A DNA stretch of 64,000 nt. It comes from Diploscapter coronatus (Eukaryota > Nematoda > Chromadorea > Rhabditida > Rhabditidae). Below the pieces are notes generated by a model. It had not been told where the DNA came from. It saw only the letters and a list, made by a program, of their open reading frames with translations, and did no database searches. Shown here piece after piece: positions 1 to 12,218 of the stretch. The DNA lies in assembly GCA_964036155.1 (NCBI GenBank), contig OZ038422.1, positions 79,817,201 through 79,881,200 on the forward strand. Direction: 5' to 3'. The stretch's first letter is position 1; every line of letters starts with the position of its first letter. Made by a program: the position numbers and the translations under genes.

Positions 1-3000
1 TCGACGATGTCGGGGTGAGAAACTGAAGATTTTAGTTGGTGACCAATAATCAATTTGAGAATTGGGGGGAACTAGCATTTTCAATCAAATAGAAACTTTT
101 GAAACACATTTTTCCCGAGACCTTCTGTTCGGCCTATCCACAGTCTACCCACACCCACTTGTCTAACTGCCCACTTTTTTCTTTTCCCTATCTTCCTCCC
201 TTACTCTCTTAAAAATGTGGGTAGTTCAAATAAGTGAGTGTGGGTGGGTAGTCGGAACAAAAGGCCATTTCCCGATATTTTTCCTTTCACAGAAAACGAA
301 TAAAATTTTTTGGATTAGCATAACATAGATGATTGCAGGATGTGATCGTGACGAACGACGGCGCGACGATTCTGAAGCAGCTGGAGGTCGAGCATCCAGC
401 CGGGAAGGTGCTCGTCGAATTGGCCCAGTTGCAGGATGAAGAGGTAGGTTTGATTCATTGTGGAAAAAATCATCTTGATTTCTTACCACCAGCTTCAACA
501 TGACTGAATCAGTAGTGCTCAAATCATACTTAAAAGACCGATTTTATGAGATCACTTGCAGGTCGGTGACGGCACGACATCGGTCGTTATCGTGGCTGCT
601 GAGCTTCTGAAGGCGGCCGACGAACTCGTCAAGAACAAACTGCATCCGACGACTGTCATCAATGGGTACAGACTGGCCTGCAAGGAGGCCGTCAAGTACA
701 TTCAGGTACGTTTTTGACAGAAAAATATATTGTATTGCTGTGCATATTTGAATCATGAAAAGTAGGGTTTTGGAGGGCGCGAATAGTTCCTGATAAATTG
801 ATACAATTTTGAGAAGTGAAAATATTGGGAAAAAGAAGGAAACAACGAACTTTCAATGCAATTTTTTTTTTTGCTTCGGTAAAAATGACAATTTTCAGGA
901 GAATCTCTCGTTTTCCATCGACGACCTCGGCCGCCAGTCGATCATCAACGCAGCCAAAACTTCGATGAGCTCCAAGATCATCGGAGCCGACTCGGACTTC
1001 TTCGCTGCGATGTGCGTCGAGGCCGCTGAAGCCGTCAAGGTCACCGATTCTACTGGAAAGGTAAAAAAAAACATTTTGTTTAATGAATAAACCAAAGAAT
1101 TTACAGGTGACATATCCGATCAACGCGGTGAACGTGTTGAAGGCGCACGGCAAGAGCGCTCGCGAGTCGATACTCGTCAAGGGCTACGCACTCAACTGCA
1201 CCATCGCTTGTCAGGGTACGATAATCGATAGAAATGAATTTTTGCCAAAACTTTACATTACAAAAGTGAACGCGAGAATACAAAAGTATTCCTTTTTATT
1301 AGAAAGAAGCAATTGGAAAGATTCCTGTAATTTCAGCGATGCCACTTCGCGTGCAAAACGCGAAAATCGCGTGCCTGGATTTCTCGCTGCAAAAGACGAA
1401 AATGCACTTGGGAATCTCGGTCGTCGTTGAAGATCCTGCGAAGTTGGAGGCCATTCGCAGAGAGTAGGCATTTTTTCAAAAATTTCTCTTATTTTAAAAA
1501 TGAACTTTAAGAGAATTCGATATCACGAAGCGTCGCGTAGAGAAGATCCTGAAGGCGGGCGCGAACGTGGTCCTCACCACGGGAGGAATTGACGACCTCT
1601 GCCTCAAACAGTTCGTGGAGGCTGGCGCGATGGCTGTCAGACGGTGCAAGAAGTCCGACCTGAAGAGAATCGCCAAGGCTACTGGAGGTCCGAGTTTTGT
1701 TTTTTTTCAATGAAATTTCAGTAAAATTCCAACTTTTATTATGACAACATTATTACTTCCATCTCTAATGATCAGTATATACAACATTTGAGAAGGAAAT
1801 GTCTAAACTTTAGCGACTCTGACTTCCTCGTTGGCGAATTTGGAGGGCGAGGAGACATTCGATGCCTCGTTGCTGGGCCAGGCAGACGAGGTCGCGCAGG
1901 AGCGAATCAGTGACGACGAGCTCATTTTCATCAGGGGGCCCAAGGCCAGAACTGCCAGCAGCATCATTTTGAGGTACGTTTCAAAAAACTCATAAAATAG
2001 TATGCATCAGCGAGCGAGGATCCCTTCTTCTTTTTTTTTATCAATGAAAGCAAATAATTGTCTCCAGAGGCGCGAACGACACGATGCTGGACGAGATGGA
2101 GCGCTCGATGCACGACGCCCTGTGCGTGGTGCGTCGCGTGCTCGAGAGCAAGAAGCTCGTGGCTGGCGGAGGTGCCGTCGAGGCTGCACTCAACGTATGG
2201 CTCGAGGCTTTCGCTACCACTCTGGTAAGCGATTTTCCCCGAATATAATAAAAACGAGACTTTTGACAATTTTATTTCGGCCCGTGAAAAGTATACATCA
2301 GATTTAGGATTTTTAAATGTTTAGTTCGGAAAATTCTTTGATAAAAGTGATATGTTATTGGAGACTGGAAGAAAGATTTGTTTACGTTTCAAAAATAGAA
2401 TGTGTCTTGCTTCAGAGCTCTCGTGAACAGTTGGCAGTGGCCGAATTCGCGCAGGCCCTGCTGGTGATTCCGAAGACGCTCTCCGCGAACGCCGCCAAGG
2501 ACTCGACAGATCTGGTCGCCAAACTCAGGGCCTACCACACCAAGGCGCAGAACAACAAACAGCTACAGCATCTCAAGTGGTTAGTGTTCTTTTTTAACTG
2601 CTATCTATCAACATTATTCTACTACTACTTTTGAAAAGTTCTCGAGTGATTTAAAGAACTCTTGAAACTTATTGAAAAATAATGCTTAAAGTTTTCAATA
2701 AAGTCATAACTTCTAGCGTAACATCCATCAGATTACTTAACCGATTTTATGGAATTTTTGAAACATATTGAGGTATTCTTGAACTTCATGTACAAATTTT
2801 TCAGGGCCGGACTCGATCTGCAGCAGGGCGAGATCCGCGACAACAAAGAGGCTGGCGTTCTCGAGCCCATCATTAGCAAGGTAATCAAAGACAACTAACT
2901 AAGCATGGGAATTAAAGTTAGAAAAAATAATTAGGGCGATTATATTGAAAATGGAATGTTATGAGACGTCTGAGTTTCGTAATTCAATGGTTCGTGAAAA

Positions 3001-3225
3001 GATGGGAGAGCAGGCATAAATAGTTTTGGAACTGAATATTTATCATAGAGCAGTTGTTCAATTAGACTAATTCGCATCTAATTGGGTAATTAACTCAACT
3101 TAATTAAGGTGAAATCTCTGAAATTCGCGACCGAGGCAGCGATCACGATTCTGCGCATCGACGATCTCATCAAGCTCGACAAGGTCGACAAGCCGCGACG
3201 CGATGAGGATGAGTGCTGCGCATAA
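1..3225 (+). CDS. cct-1: T-complex protein 1 subunit alpha (CCT-1), 5' partial
   Basis: Group II chaperonin subunit of the cytosolic TRiC/CCT ring that folds actin, tubulin and other clients with ATP. Exons: 1-14, 339-443, 562-705, 899-1060, 1107-1215, 1337-1463, 1512-1687, 1814-1973, 2068-2224, 2416-2579, 2805-2880, 3109-3225; phases agree throughout. The first visible residues read DDVG and continue [11 protein letters not shown], the nucleotide-binding loop. GDGTTS follows directly and [11 protein letters not shown] lies further on. The stretch [14 protein letters not shown] and the C-terminal [20 protein letters not shown] are diagnostic for the alpha subunit rather than other CCT subunits (family knowledge). 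About 502 residues are visible against a usual length near 550, so some 45 N-terminal residues lie outside the window. Codons strongly favour C/G endings, as expected for a highly expressed gene. Subunit identity is confident; individual splice sites less so. Confidence 0.95.
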
Positions 3226-4953
3226 TCTCGGACAATCCCATTGGAAAAAAAATTCGAAAAATCAATAATTATTGACTTTTCATTGTTTTTCATTTATTTT
3301 TTTCTTTAATTTTCTAAAAGCGCTTATCAAATTGATCCTCAAAATTTTAGAATTCAGCTTTGAAACTTTTGATGATTTTCGCAATTCATTTGTTTGCCGT
3401 TGATTTTGGATTGTTTTTCTTCTTTTTTCTTTGGAAATTTTGAATCTCAAATTTCCGCCTTTTTGTTTGTTGTGTTGTTCTTCTTGAAACCGAGATAAGG
3501 TTCGATAAAGTGTTTGATTTGAAGAATTTGGTCATTCTATTAAAATATCCCAGTCTGTTTTCAATGGTTATGTTTTAGTGCATGATAGTAGACTTTTTTT
3601 TTCCAAGATCATCCTATAAATCTATTCAAAACCGTTATCTTTGAGTAGAAGAGAAGAGTATGGGAAGGCGTGGTTTGATAACATTGGACCCCCCTAGCGC
3701 TCTCAGGATAAGATTAGATATGGGACCCTAATATATATAAAAGGCTGACATTTTTCTTATTTCATTAGATTCTCTAAAATTCGCTAGACTTTCTAAAGAA
3801 ATCCTTGGAAATTTGCCCGTCCTCTCAAAATGATCGACCGAAATTATGCCAATTTCTGGATCATTGCGAGTTGGTCGAGCAAATTTCTGCCCAAGTTTGC
3901 AAATTGCTGCTTCCTATTATTCTCTAACTCGAATTTTGTATTGCTGTACTCTCGGATACGATACTTCTCTTACCATTTGTCTTCCTTTTTAGCTACCAAA
4001 TGGTACGTTTTAGTATGCTTACCAAATTTGTGGATAACTTGGCCTAAAATTTTAGTAAGTTAGGAAATTGTTATTTTCGGTCCCTCAGTTGGTGTTGCAT
4101 GGAATTTGAAATCATTCAAGTCATTGCTCACGGTGTATCATCATTAGGACCTGACAAAACGAGCCATCTCACTACCACTACACTACGAGGTCATCATAGA
4201 GAGGTAAGATTTAGCCCTAACTAAACCATGCAATCTTGATCAAAATTTTATAAACCTTTATTTCTAGTAAAACAAAACTTATCCGTGATTTTGAAGAATT
4301 ATTGATAAGAAAAATGAGCGAGTAAGGAGTTGTTGAAATTAAATTTCTTTGGCAAAAACAAAGTATTACTATATCTTTTACGAAAGCCATTTGCTGAAAT
4401 TTACCACTGCACGCTTGTTCATGAAAAACACATTATGTCTTGGGGAGAATGAATCAGGCCTTTGAAAATCTCTGATTAAAAAGATATTTTGTCAAAAGGG
4501 ATTTCCAAAGGGCTTGATAAAGACTAGGTGAAATTTTGTGGAAGTAAGCGAAACTCCTCAATTCTAAGAGCCATTTTTTGCAGAAAATTATCACTTTTTG
4601 AATGAAGTTATGCCGAGAATAATACAGATAAGATCAATTACTATCATCAAATAAATGCATGTTCATCCTGGATTTTTCATGATTTTTTGCAAGCTCAAAA
4701 TATTCTTGACAAATTGATCGTCATGAGTTTGCAAAAAAATCTACGTGAAAAGTAATTATAGGTTATTTGATAAGAAATCGTAAAAGAAGAAATTCCCTTT
4801 CTATAAAAAGCCGAGAAAAACTGAATCATTTGAAGCATTTTACGCGTTTCATACAAGCGAAATCACACAGATATTTTCCCAGACCATTTTGTTCAAATTT
4901 CGCCGACGTTTTGATCGGTCATGACAAAAGGAATTACACGCTGATTTGCTGGG
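3226..4953. other. Convergent intergenic region between cct-1 and the RabGAP
   Basis: These 1.7 kb hold the 3' ends of two convergent genes. I see no exon with convincing codon bias. A 77-codon plus-strand ORF at 3830-4063 is hydrophobic and AT-rich and matches nothing I know. It is preceded by a TATA box and GATA motifs, listed separately. The rest is AT-rich with poly-A and poly-T runs. Confidence 0.6.
3676..3744 (+). promoter_or_regulatory. TATA box with upstream GATA motifs
   Basis: A strong TATATATAAAAGG core lies at 3732-3744. TGATAA (3676-3681) and GATAAG (3707-3712) sit 25-60 bases upstream. GATA sites next to a TATA box are typical of intestine-expressed nematode promoters (general knowledge). 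No recognised gene begins downstream, so what it would drive is unclear. It may serve a short or non-coding transcript starting near 3770. Confidence 0.35.
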
Positions 4954-7900
4954 TCAAAGCTCGATCCGCGTCACGTTGTCTCTGTCGTGGATGATGCGGG
5001 CCATTTCCGAGCTGAAGCTCGATGGAGAGTCATCCTGGAAAAAGTATGAAATTATTTCTTAGAAAATAGATTGAGTTTGAAATTGAACATTTTCAAAAAG
5101 AAATCCAGACTTCTCAAAATCGACACTCAGAAATTATAGTAAACCATATGGAAAAAAGAGGAGCTGTCTTCCTTCACATTATCTCAAACGAACAGAAAAA
5201 AGAAAGGTCGACTATTTTTTCTGCCATAACGAGTTTGAGAAGTCGAAGCAAAATCAAATAAATTGATACAATTTTTCATAAGCACGTTTTCCTTTCCAAA
5301 TGCATACCTCAGAAGGACTAGCCCTGACAAGAGTGACCATTCTGCCCGTCTGTTCATCTCGGATCGAGAATCGCGAGGAGACCATCTGCTGCTGCTGCTG
5401 CTGAGTTTTGGTGGAATTCGATGGGAGCGCGTTTCTGGATGTCGAATGTTTATAATGTGAAAAGCGCTATTACTCCACCAAAGTTCGTGAGATTTAAGAC
5501 ATTTTCCTATTTGATTGAAACCTATATTTTTATTTCACAGAACGAAATGGAAATTTTTTAGGGAGAGATAAAATATATTCGAAAAAATGTTTGTTCGAAA
5601 TTCAAGTCTTTTTAAGCCATTCTTTTTAATCAAATTTTGAAACTTATTTGATAAAGATAGACTCACGGTGAATAGGCATAGGAAAAAGTGGAGACGTCGA
5701 GGGAAGTGGACATTGGGTTGGAGTGATGACTGACTTGGGAGGGCAGACCAGAGACGCTGCCGTAGGCACTCGTCGTTTGCGAGCTGTGCATTCGCGATGG
5801 AGATTCATTGCGGTTGAGGTTCGGTCTGTAAAGTACAGTGATCAAAATGATTTTAAAAATTAGATTTTTAATTTCGAAAAAACGATAAATACTGCAAATC
5901 GCCAAATTTCTAATGCTTTCAACTAAAACAATGTTGTGGAACGCAGGTAAAAGTAGAACTTTTAAAAAAAATTAGCGTATTCTTCAAAAATCCTCACCTC
6001 GATCCACCCGATTTCAATTTGGCCGATTCCTTGCGCCTAGTTGGGTAAGGAGATGGATAAGCAGCTGAAAAGTACATTTTTCTTTTGATTTACGAAAATG
6101 CTCTTACAATTAGGCCGACTCTTGCTCTTTCTGGACTGGATTTCGCTGATCTCGTCCTTGATTGTGGCGAGAGACCGAAAGAGGATGGGCCCCAATTCCT
6201 TGGTTACCACTTCGGGCAGATCATCTCGGGACGGAGGGGGAGGCTTATGAAGGCGGTCGCTCTGGAAAATAATATTTGCAAAAACACGCCAAATTGAAGA
6301 AACAAGTTTCGGTGTAAGTTTCATAAAACTACTATAAGGGTCGTACGAACCATTAAATCATTGGGCGACAATAATTTAATACTTTTTTTTTTTTAAAAAC
6401 TGATAAAAACTTTCAAGGGAATACAATCTAATGATTCCAAATCATCCGTTTGGTACTCTCTTTTGTCTCTCAAAGACTTGCAGAGAGAGAGAAAGGGGTA
6501 CCCGCGAGATGAACCATTGTGACCTGCGTCTCTACACCGTGTATTCGATATTGCTGCGCCCTTCGCGGATACGCGTCCCGCTCCCTCAGCAAGTCTTTTT
6601 CCAAGGCAATGAAGAATAAGCTATACAACCAAATTTACCCTCATTTTGGACAGAGTCTCTCGCAAGCTGTGCATGGTCTGATCGTCCGTGTACCGGAAAT
6701 TGTTGGGCAGCGTGGTCTGGACGAACTCCATGAAATTCTCGATGCCCAGCGTTTTGATTGTTCCTGAAACCCTTTGTCTCAAAACAAAAAGTTAAGGTAA
6801 AAACAGACGTTCATGCATTTTCATGATGTTGAGAGCCATCGCGATCAGAATCGAGTCACCCTCAAGCAGGAAAACGTCCCATAACCTGAGTTTAGAGGTA
6901 ATTACTTTTTAGGGGATAAAAGATTACCGTAATGCCAAAGAAAAAGGCACACGATCGAGGAAACAGCCGAACCACCATTTTGTCAGGTAAATGTAGGGAA
7001 TGTCGTGCTTTTCCTTAAATTTTAGATATGCTTCAAGTTATTTAGAATCTGAAGATTAACTCTGGATAGATAATGCTTGACCAGTTTTTTTCAGAATATA
7101 AAGCGAAAATCAAAATTAAATTTTTATGCGTACTGTCACCTACTATAATTTTAGGTATTAAATAAAAGCTAAATACGACTTTTAAGCTTACCAAATGTTT
7201 GTAAACGCTCTTTTTGTACTTCTTCAGCACCTTCTTAAAGTGGGTTTCGAATCGAGTCAACTTGGGGAATCCAGGGACAAAGAACCCTGAAATTGTATGC
7301 CTCATAATTCTTTGAGAATATAGAAGAAAATTACAGAATAGTAGCTGAACCAGTTTGATAAAACCCCCAAAAAAACCAGAATAGTCGTCTTCGGACTATC
7401 TTGAAGTAGCTAGTGCTTTTCTGTACTATCCTTTATTACTGATAGTATTTGAAGAGAGTGCACTTATACTTACCGTGCATGGAATGCCTCGGATCGACCA
7501 TCAGAGCGTGCATGCACCAGAACGATTCTTCTTCGTCCAAGTACATCAGAAACAGAGCAGCGATTTGACTCATTCCTAAATTTTCGATGCATTTGTTGTA
7601 AAATGGCAGAATTTTACCCTGACAATATCCTACTTCCGTATTGTACATAGAATACGCGGCTAGCACGTTGAGCAGTGATTTTTGTCTGCAAGTGAAAAAG
7701 TAAACTGCAGAAAAAATGAGGCATACTCACTTGATATCATATCTCTTTCTAAAAGCGAGATGATCTCGGTAAGTCCGGTTGATATCCAAATCGATTTGTT
7801 TGATATCCTTGCTCACGAGTCGGGCACGAAGGAGAAGTTGATGATAGACATCCTGAGAGATTGAAAACTATATTTTTAAATGTAAGGCAAAATTGAATGC

Positions 7901-10900
7901 TTCAAGTTATCGATATAAAAAGTGACAAAGTCGAGAAAAATAATGGTAGAAATTAAAATTAAACCAACTTGATTATTCCTCATCAGTCTGTCAGCGCCAA
8001 GGAGTTTCGGCCAGACCATCATTCTCAACTTCTCCGGAATTCCCTTCCAGATTCGTTCTTCCAATTTTGGGGGTGGGTGACCAGATTGCCACTGCTGGAG
8101 GGTTTTTTTTAAATGAAAATTTAAAAAGAAAAAAGAACCAACCTCAATCATCCTAAGCCACTTCTTCTCCCGACTCAACTCAATCTGCACCCGTTTCCGA
8201 TGCTCCTTTTGCTCCTCAGTCAGATTCTCGTTTTCTTTGTGAACAAAGCCGAATCGGTCCAGTTTGTAGTAGATATCGAAGTCGGGATTCTCCCACGCAT
8301 CGATATCCTTGTTTTCAGGGCCCTAAAATACCCCTCATGAAAGAAAAATCATGGAGTTTTCTGAGTTTCGCGTATACAACTCACCAAAGGTCATTAATTT
8401 GTAAACTTCACCCGAATTCAGAGCTAGGGAACGAAAGGAAAAGGCAATTGTAGCGAAGTTACACATATAGCGATAATGATCTTTGGTTACTAATTATATA
8501 GAAGGCTTTTATAGCTTGTAGAGAATACATTTTTACAAAGAAAATTACCTTCTCGTACAAATTGACGATTCGATCCCGTTCCATCAGCTCTTCATATTCC
8601 GGATCATCACTTGAAGTGGCTGCGTCTTCGTCTGAAAGATAGACAATTTGAAATACCTTCTAACTCCATAAAGATTGCGCTAAGATTGAGGTTTTTGCCT
8701 TAAAATACACTAATCTTGCGCAGCCCATCCAACATTTTTCACACTTATTTGACTAATTCATGTCAGCAGCTGTTAACCCACCAAACACCAAGTCCTTCCT
8801 TCATTATTGCCTACCCATTTTGAAATATATCTAAGTCCAAAGTCCCACCTTTATCCTCCAAATGGTCTAGTAATTTTGGAATGTTATTGATGCTATCCTT
8901 TATATCCCGGATATGCGCTTCGGCCCTCTTCAGAGGGTCCGAAAATCGGTACGTCAAAAGGTGCTTTTTCACCTTCAAACTCGCGTGTTTGATGGTGAAT
9001 GCGGCCGATGAAAATGGGACACTTAGTTCCCGAAACTGGGAGGAAACTGAGGGAGCGGGAGAGTTGGGGGAACAGGGTGAAATGGGAGATTTCGATCGGG
9101 GACTGTTCGGGACCGAAGAGCCTCTTCTTTTAGATAAATTTGACATTTTATAGTATCTTTTAGAGAGCCTTGAATAAACAATTTTTAGAAAAATCAATGT
9201 TTTTTTTTAGAAAATATAAGTTTCAGAAACAAGAATTGAAGAACTTGTTAGAAATATAGAATGCGCATGATGAGCGTCCATATTTGATGATCACTTGGCA
9301 GGCGAGGCGATGAATTATTTCGCACGGAAAACTGGGAGATGAGTAAAGCTTAAAATAGGAAATAGGGAGATATGAAAGATAGGGGGATTCATATATCGTT
9401 TTAGTCAGAAAGGAGATTTAAATCACACGCCCGGGTGACTTAATCCGCCTTTATCGCTTTATCACTCCTTATCATTTCAAAAGCTAATATGACCCTTCCC
9501 ACAGAGGTTTACTTCGTGTGAAATGAAGCTAATCCAGCATCTAATGAGATAACCATGGATACAGACAGAATTTTCAGCGGGAGCATTATTCGACTTCATT
9601 TCAGTCTTGAAAATTCAGTTTAGATAGGTTTCGCGTTATGGTCTTTATTTCCAGTAAAAATGTCTAGCATTGATAACTGCATAGACGTGTGATGGTCAAA
9701 ATGATGCTTTCCTGAGGATTAATCTTTTGGGTAGGTTTCAGCTCGATTACTTTTAGCCTCTCAATTAATGAGCTTCGCTTGACATCGAAATTTAGGAATT
9801 TTTAAAATTTCATAAATCCTACCATTTTCTGGCGCCTGGTAGATCTCGTCTTCATCTTCATTTTCCGAATCGTTCAAGATGTCCGTCTCCCTTCCAGAGA
9901 TGAATCGAAAATTAGAAAGTTATGAAAGAAGAAATAGGTTTCAAAGTATTTTCGAAAATAAAAAATCCATGTTGGTTTTCGCGTTTTAGATCTGCTATAA
10001 AATTTATTTTCCAACCCGTGAAATAGTCCATTCCATTGATTTTTCATCAGAAAAAAGTAGAATACCAAAATCATCGACTTTCTGTAATAACTCTCAAAAA
10101 TTTACCTGTTCTCGTCCTCCCTCCTTCTGCGCTCCTCCACGATGTAATCCTCGTACATCTGCAGCTGTTGTCTGTGCCTCTCCCTGTCCCTACTCTGCTC
10201 GCTGTTCCCGAAACTTTCCTGATGATTTGGGGGGAGACGATTTTGGTTTTGATTCGCCTCGAACGGCAACTCCTCGTAAATGTGCTGTCTGAACAAACAA
10301 ATGCATTTTTTTTCTAAATTGGGTCATGGAAAACGGTGTTTCGAAACAAATATATGAAAATAGGGAATATTTGATTTTTTATAAATTCACCTCCTGTGAT
10401 CATCAGCTCTCTTGAATGGACCAGTCGATAGAACGGAACTGGAGCTGAGTGGCGCAGTCGAGTGAGAGGTGCGTCGCATTTCCGCCGGATACTGCAAATT
10501 GAGTTTTAAAATTAATTTTGGCTTCTAATTTTTAGTAATGCTTTACAAAGGCCATATTCTTTCAACTACTCGTTTTACTAATGAAACTGAATCTAAATTG
10601 AGAGAAGAGGTGTTATAGGTCGAGTATTGAATTTCGACTCCAAATAAAATTCCGACTTCGACTCCGATTTCCGTTCCTAACTTTCAAAATAAAAAAACTC
10701 AGAACACCTCTGGTATGTTTCACAAAATCCATAAATTCGCATAAAGGGTTCGGAATTTAGTACATCAATACATTTACATATTAAAATGACTAAATAAAAA
10801 GATAATTCGAAATATTCAGCCTACCTCTCGTTCAATACTCGACTGTTTCTGGAAGGAGTGTGACCTCCTGGCGGTTGCCTGAACGGGCTGCACTGGAATG

Positions 10901-10926
10901 ACCCGAGGGACGCCGTTCGTTGACAT
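4954..10926 (-). CDS. TBC-domain RabGAP, USP6NL/RN-tre-like
   Basis: A GTPase-activating protein for Rab GTPases in endocytic traffic. Exons on the minus strand: 10926-10825, 10491-10391, 10288-10106, 9890-9823, 8631-8549, 8322-8143, 8094-7969, 7852-7731, 7685-7618, 7575-7474, 7286-7192, 7013-6928, 6885-6809, 6763-6639, 6580-6524, 6261-6108, 6064-5998, 5825-5667, 5434-5308, 5034-4954; all phases agree, giving about 720 residues. The TBC domain spans roughly residues 250-475. The arginine finger is in QIDLDINR (Arg307) and the glutamine finger in YCQG (Gln344). The pattern [11 protein letters not shown]...DRFGFVHKE before the domain, and [11 protein letters not shown] within it, match the RN-tre/USP6NL subfamily. 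The N-terminus is acidic and charged. The tail is Ser/Pro-rich with a short Gln run and ends RIEL, which could be a PDZ ligand (inference). The exon at 6580-6524 uses a weak GTCACA donor and is the least certain. Confidence 0.88.
8811..9153 (-). CDS. Alternative first exon of the RabGAP, or nested small gene
   Basis: A continuous minus-strand frame inside the 1.2 kb intron between RabGAP exons 4 and 5. From the ATG at 9153 it reads about 113 residues to a TAG at 8811. It starts [11 protein letters not shown], then has Ser/Pro-rich repeats of the type NSPRSKSP and SPNSPAPS, then a well-formed segment that looks helical ([27 protein letters not shown]). An AAG|GTGGGA donor within the frame leaves phase 1. 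That is exactly the phase required by the next RabGAP exon (8631-8549), so it would join as [14 protein letters not shown] favour an alternative promoter and first exon. A stand-alone gene is the other reading. Confidence 0.5.
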
Positions 10927-11657
10927 TTTCTTTCCCAGCTACCGGTCTCCGACTGTTCGCATCAATTGTGGTGGTCCCTGCAAAAATCGTCGTGAATTAT
11001 CAGTCTTTCTATAAAGCGCGAGTTTAAATAAAAAAAAAAGATCACGAACATGTGAACATTTCAGAAAGAAAGTGAAGGCTTCAAGTTTATTCTTCAAACT
11101 CACAACAAATTAGGGCATTTTGCAAGAGAAGATCACATCTGTTAGGGAATAAAAAAGTAATGTTTTCAGAAAAGGATCATTTCCAAATGAAGATCAGCTT
11201 ATTTTGAAAACCAAGCCTATTTTGGGAGTGTTTTTAAGCGCCGTTAGAGTCATATGAGCCACTTTAAAGGGGAAGATCCTGGCCGAGGGGGTTTTTCCGA
11301 AATGAAATTGGCACGCTGCTTTTCGGCTGGGGGCCATATTAAGTGAAGGGAGGGGTCGTTGCAAAATGTGCGAGAAATGAAAGGGGAGAGGGGAATAGAC
11401 CGAATAGAAGAAATGACGGACATAGGCTTTTCTTTCTCTCTCCACTTCCTTTTCAGGAAAAGGAGTCGATATGCAATGCGCGAGTTTCTTTCATTCCAAT
11501 ACACTTCTTATATTTTTTTCATCTTTTCTTTTTCTCTTATTTCTCCTGATATTTCCTCTTACAGCTTTTAGTCCAGTTTTGCGTTATGTGCTTGCAGACG
11601 TGAAAATGGGAGAAGGGGGAATTTGGGTGCGATAATATTCGCCTTTTCTGCATTCCG

Positions 11658-11676
11658 CCAATTAGTTGTGACGTCA
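11658..11676. promoter_or_regulatory. CCAAT box and palindromic CRE (TGACGTCA)
   Basis: CCAAT at about 11658-11662 is followed seven bases later by TGACGTCA at 11669-11676, the full CREB/ATF palindrome. It lies about 740 bases upstream of the RabGAP start on the minus strand. Function is inferred from the motif alone. Confidence 0.35.
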
Positions 11677-12147
11677 CGGGTCACGCCCTTTTACACCAGA
11701 AAAGGGAAGGGAGATCTTCAGATCTTGCAGCCAATTTAGGTAATAGGTAATCTCAGATGATTTACCTATTTGGTAGGTGAAACGTTATTTCAATAAAACC
11801 GGTAAAATATTCGATAAAAACGCGAGAAAAATAAAACGAAAAATGTCAAAGATATTCCAGTGGCCTGAGCAACACTTTGATGACAAATCTAAAAAAAAGA
11901 ACAAAAACATTTTATTTGAAATATTTCAAAACTTCGTTTTCTATGAACAAGACACAAATATACCGCAACGAGTCTGAATTTCTGAGCCTATAACAACAAA
12001 TATCTGCCTAAAATACTTTTTTCCAGAAGAAAAAAACTAAAAATAGGGAATAGAAAAATTATGAAGTTTTTTTTCTATCTCCAGAAAAGGTATTTCTTCC
12101 GGAAACGTGTAAATAAAGCTTAATCTCCAAAGAAACTCATAGAACTC

Positions 12148-12153
12148 TTTATT
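12148..12153 (-). terminator. Poly(A) signal for COX10
   Basis: TTTATT on the plus strand is AATAAA on the minus strand, about 66 bases past the COX10 stop codon. The distance is usual for a nematode cleavage signal. Confidence 0.55.
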
Positions 12154-12218
12154 TCCTAGAATATCTACAAAAATCTAATCACCGGAAAAATTCAATAGCA
12201 TTTTCAAAGAGAATTAAA

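Larger units (their letters stand above)
10927..12218. other. Upstream region of the RabGAP, downstream of COX10
   Basis: Co-directional minus-strand neighbours flank these 1.3 kb. They should hold the RabGAP 5' leader and promoter and the COX10 3' UTR. ORFs near 11194-11571 overlap in several frames and lack biased codons or splice support, so I do not call a gene. A palindromic CRE and a CCAAT box are listed separately. Confidence 0.6.

Noticed and set aside
11194..11571. Several overlapping frames on both strands
   Set aside because: All three frames are open by composition, codons are unbiased, and there is no family or splice support.
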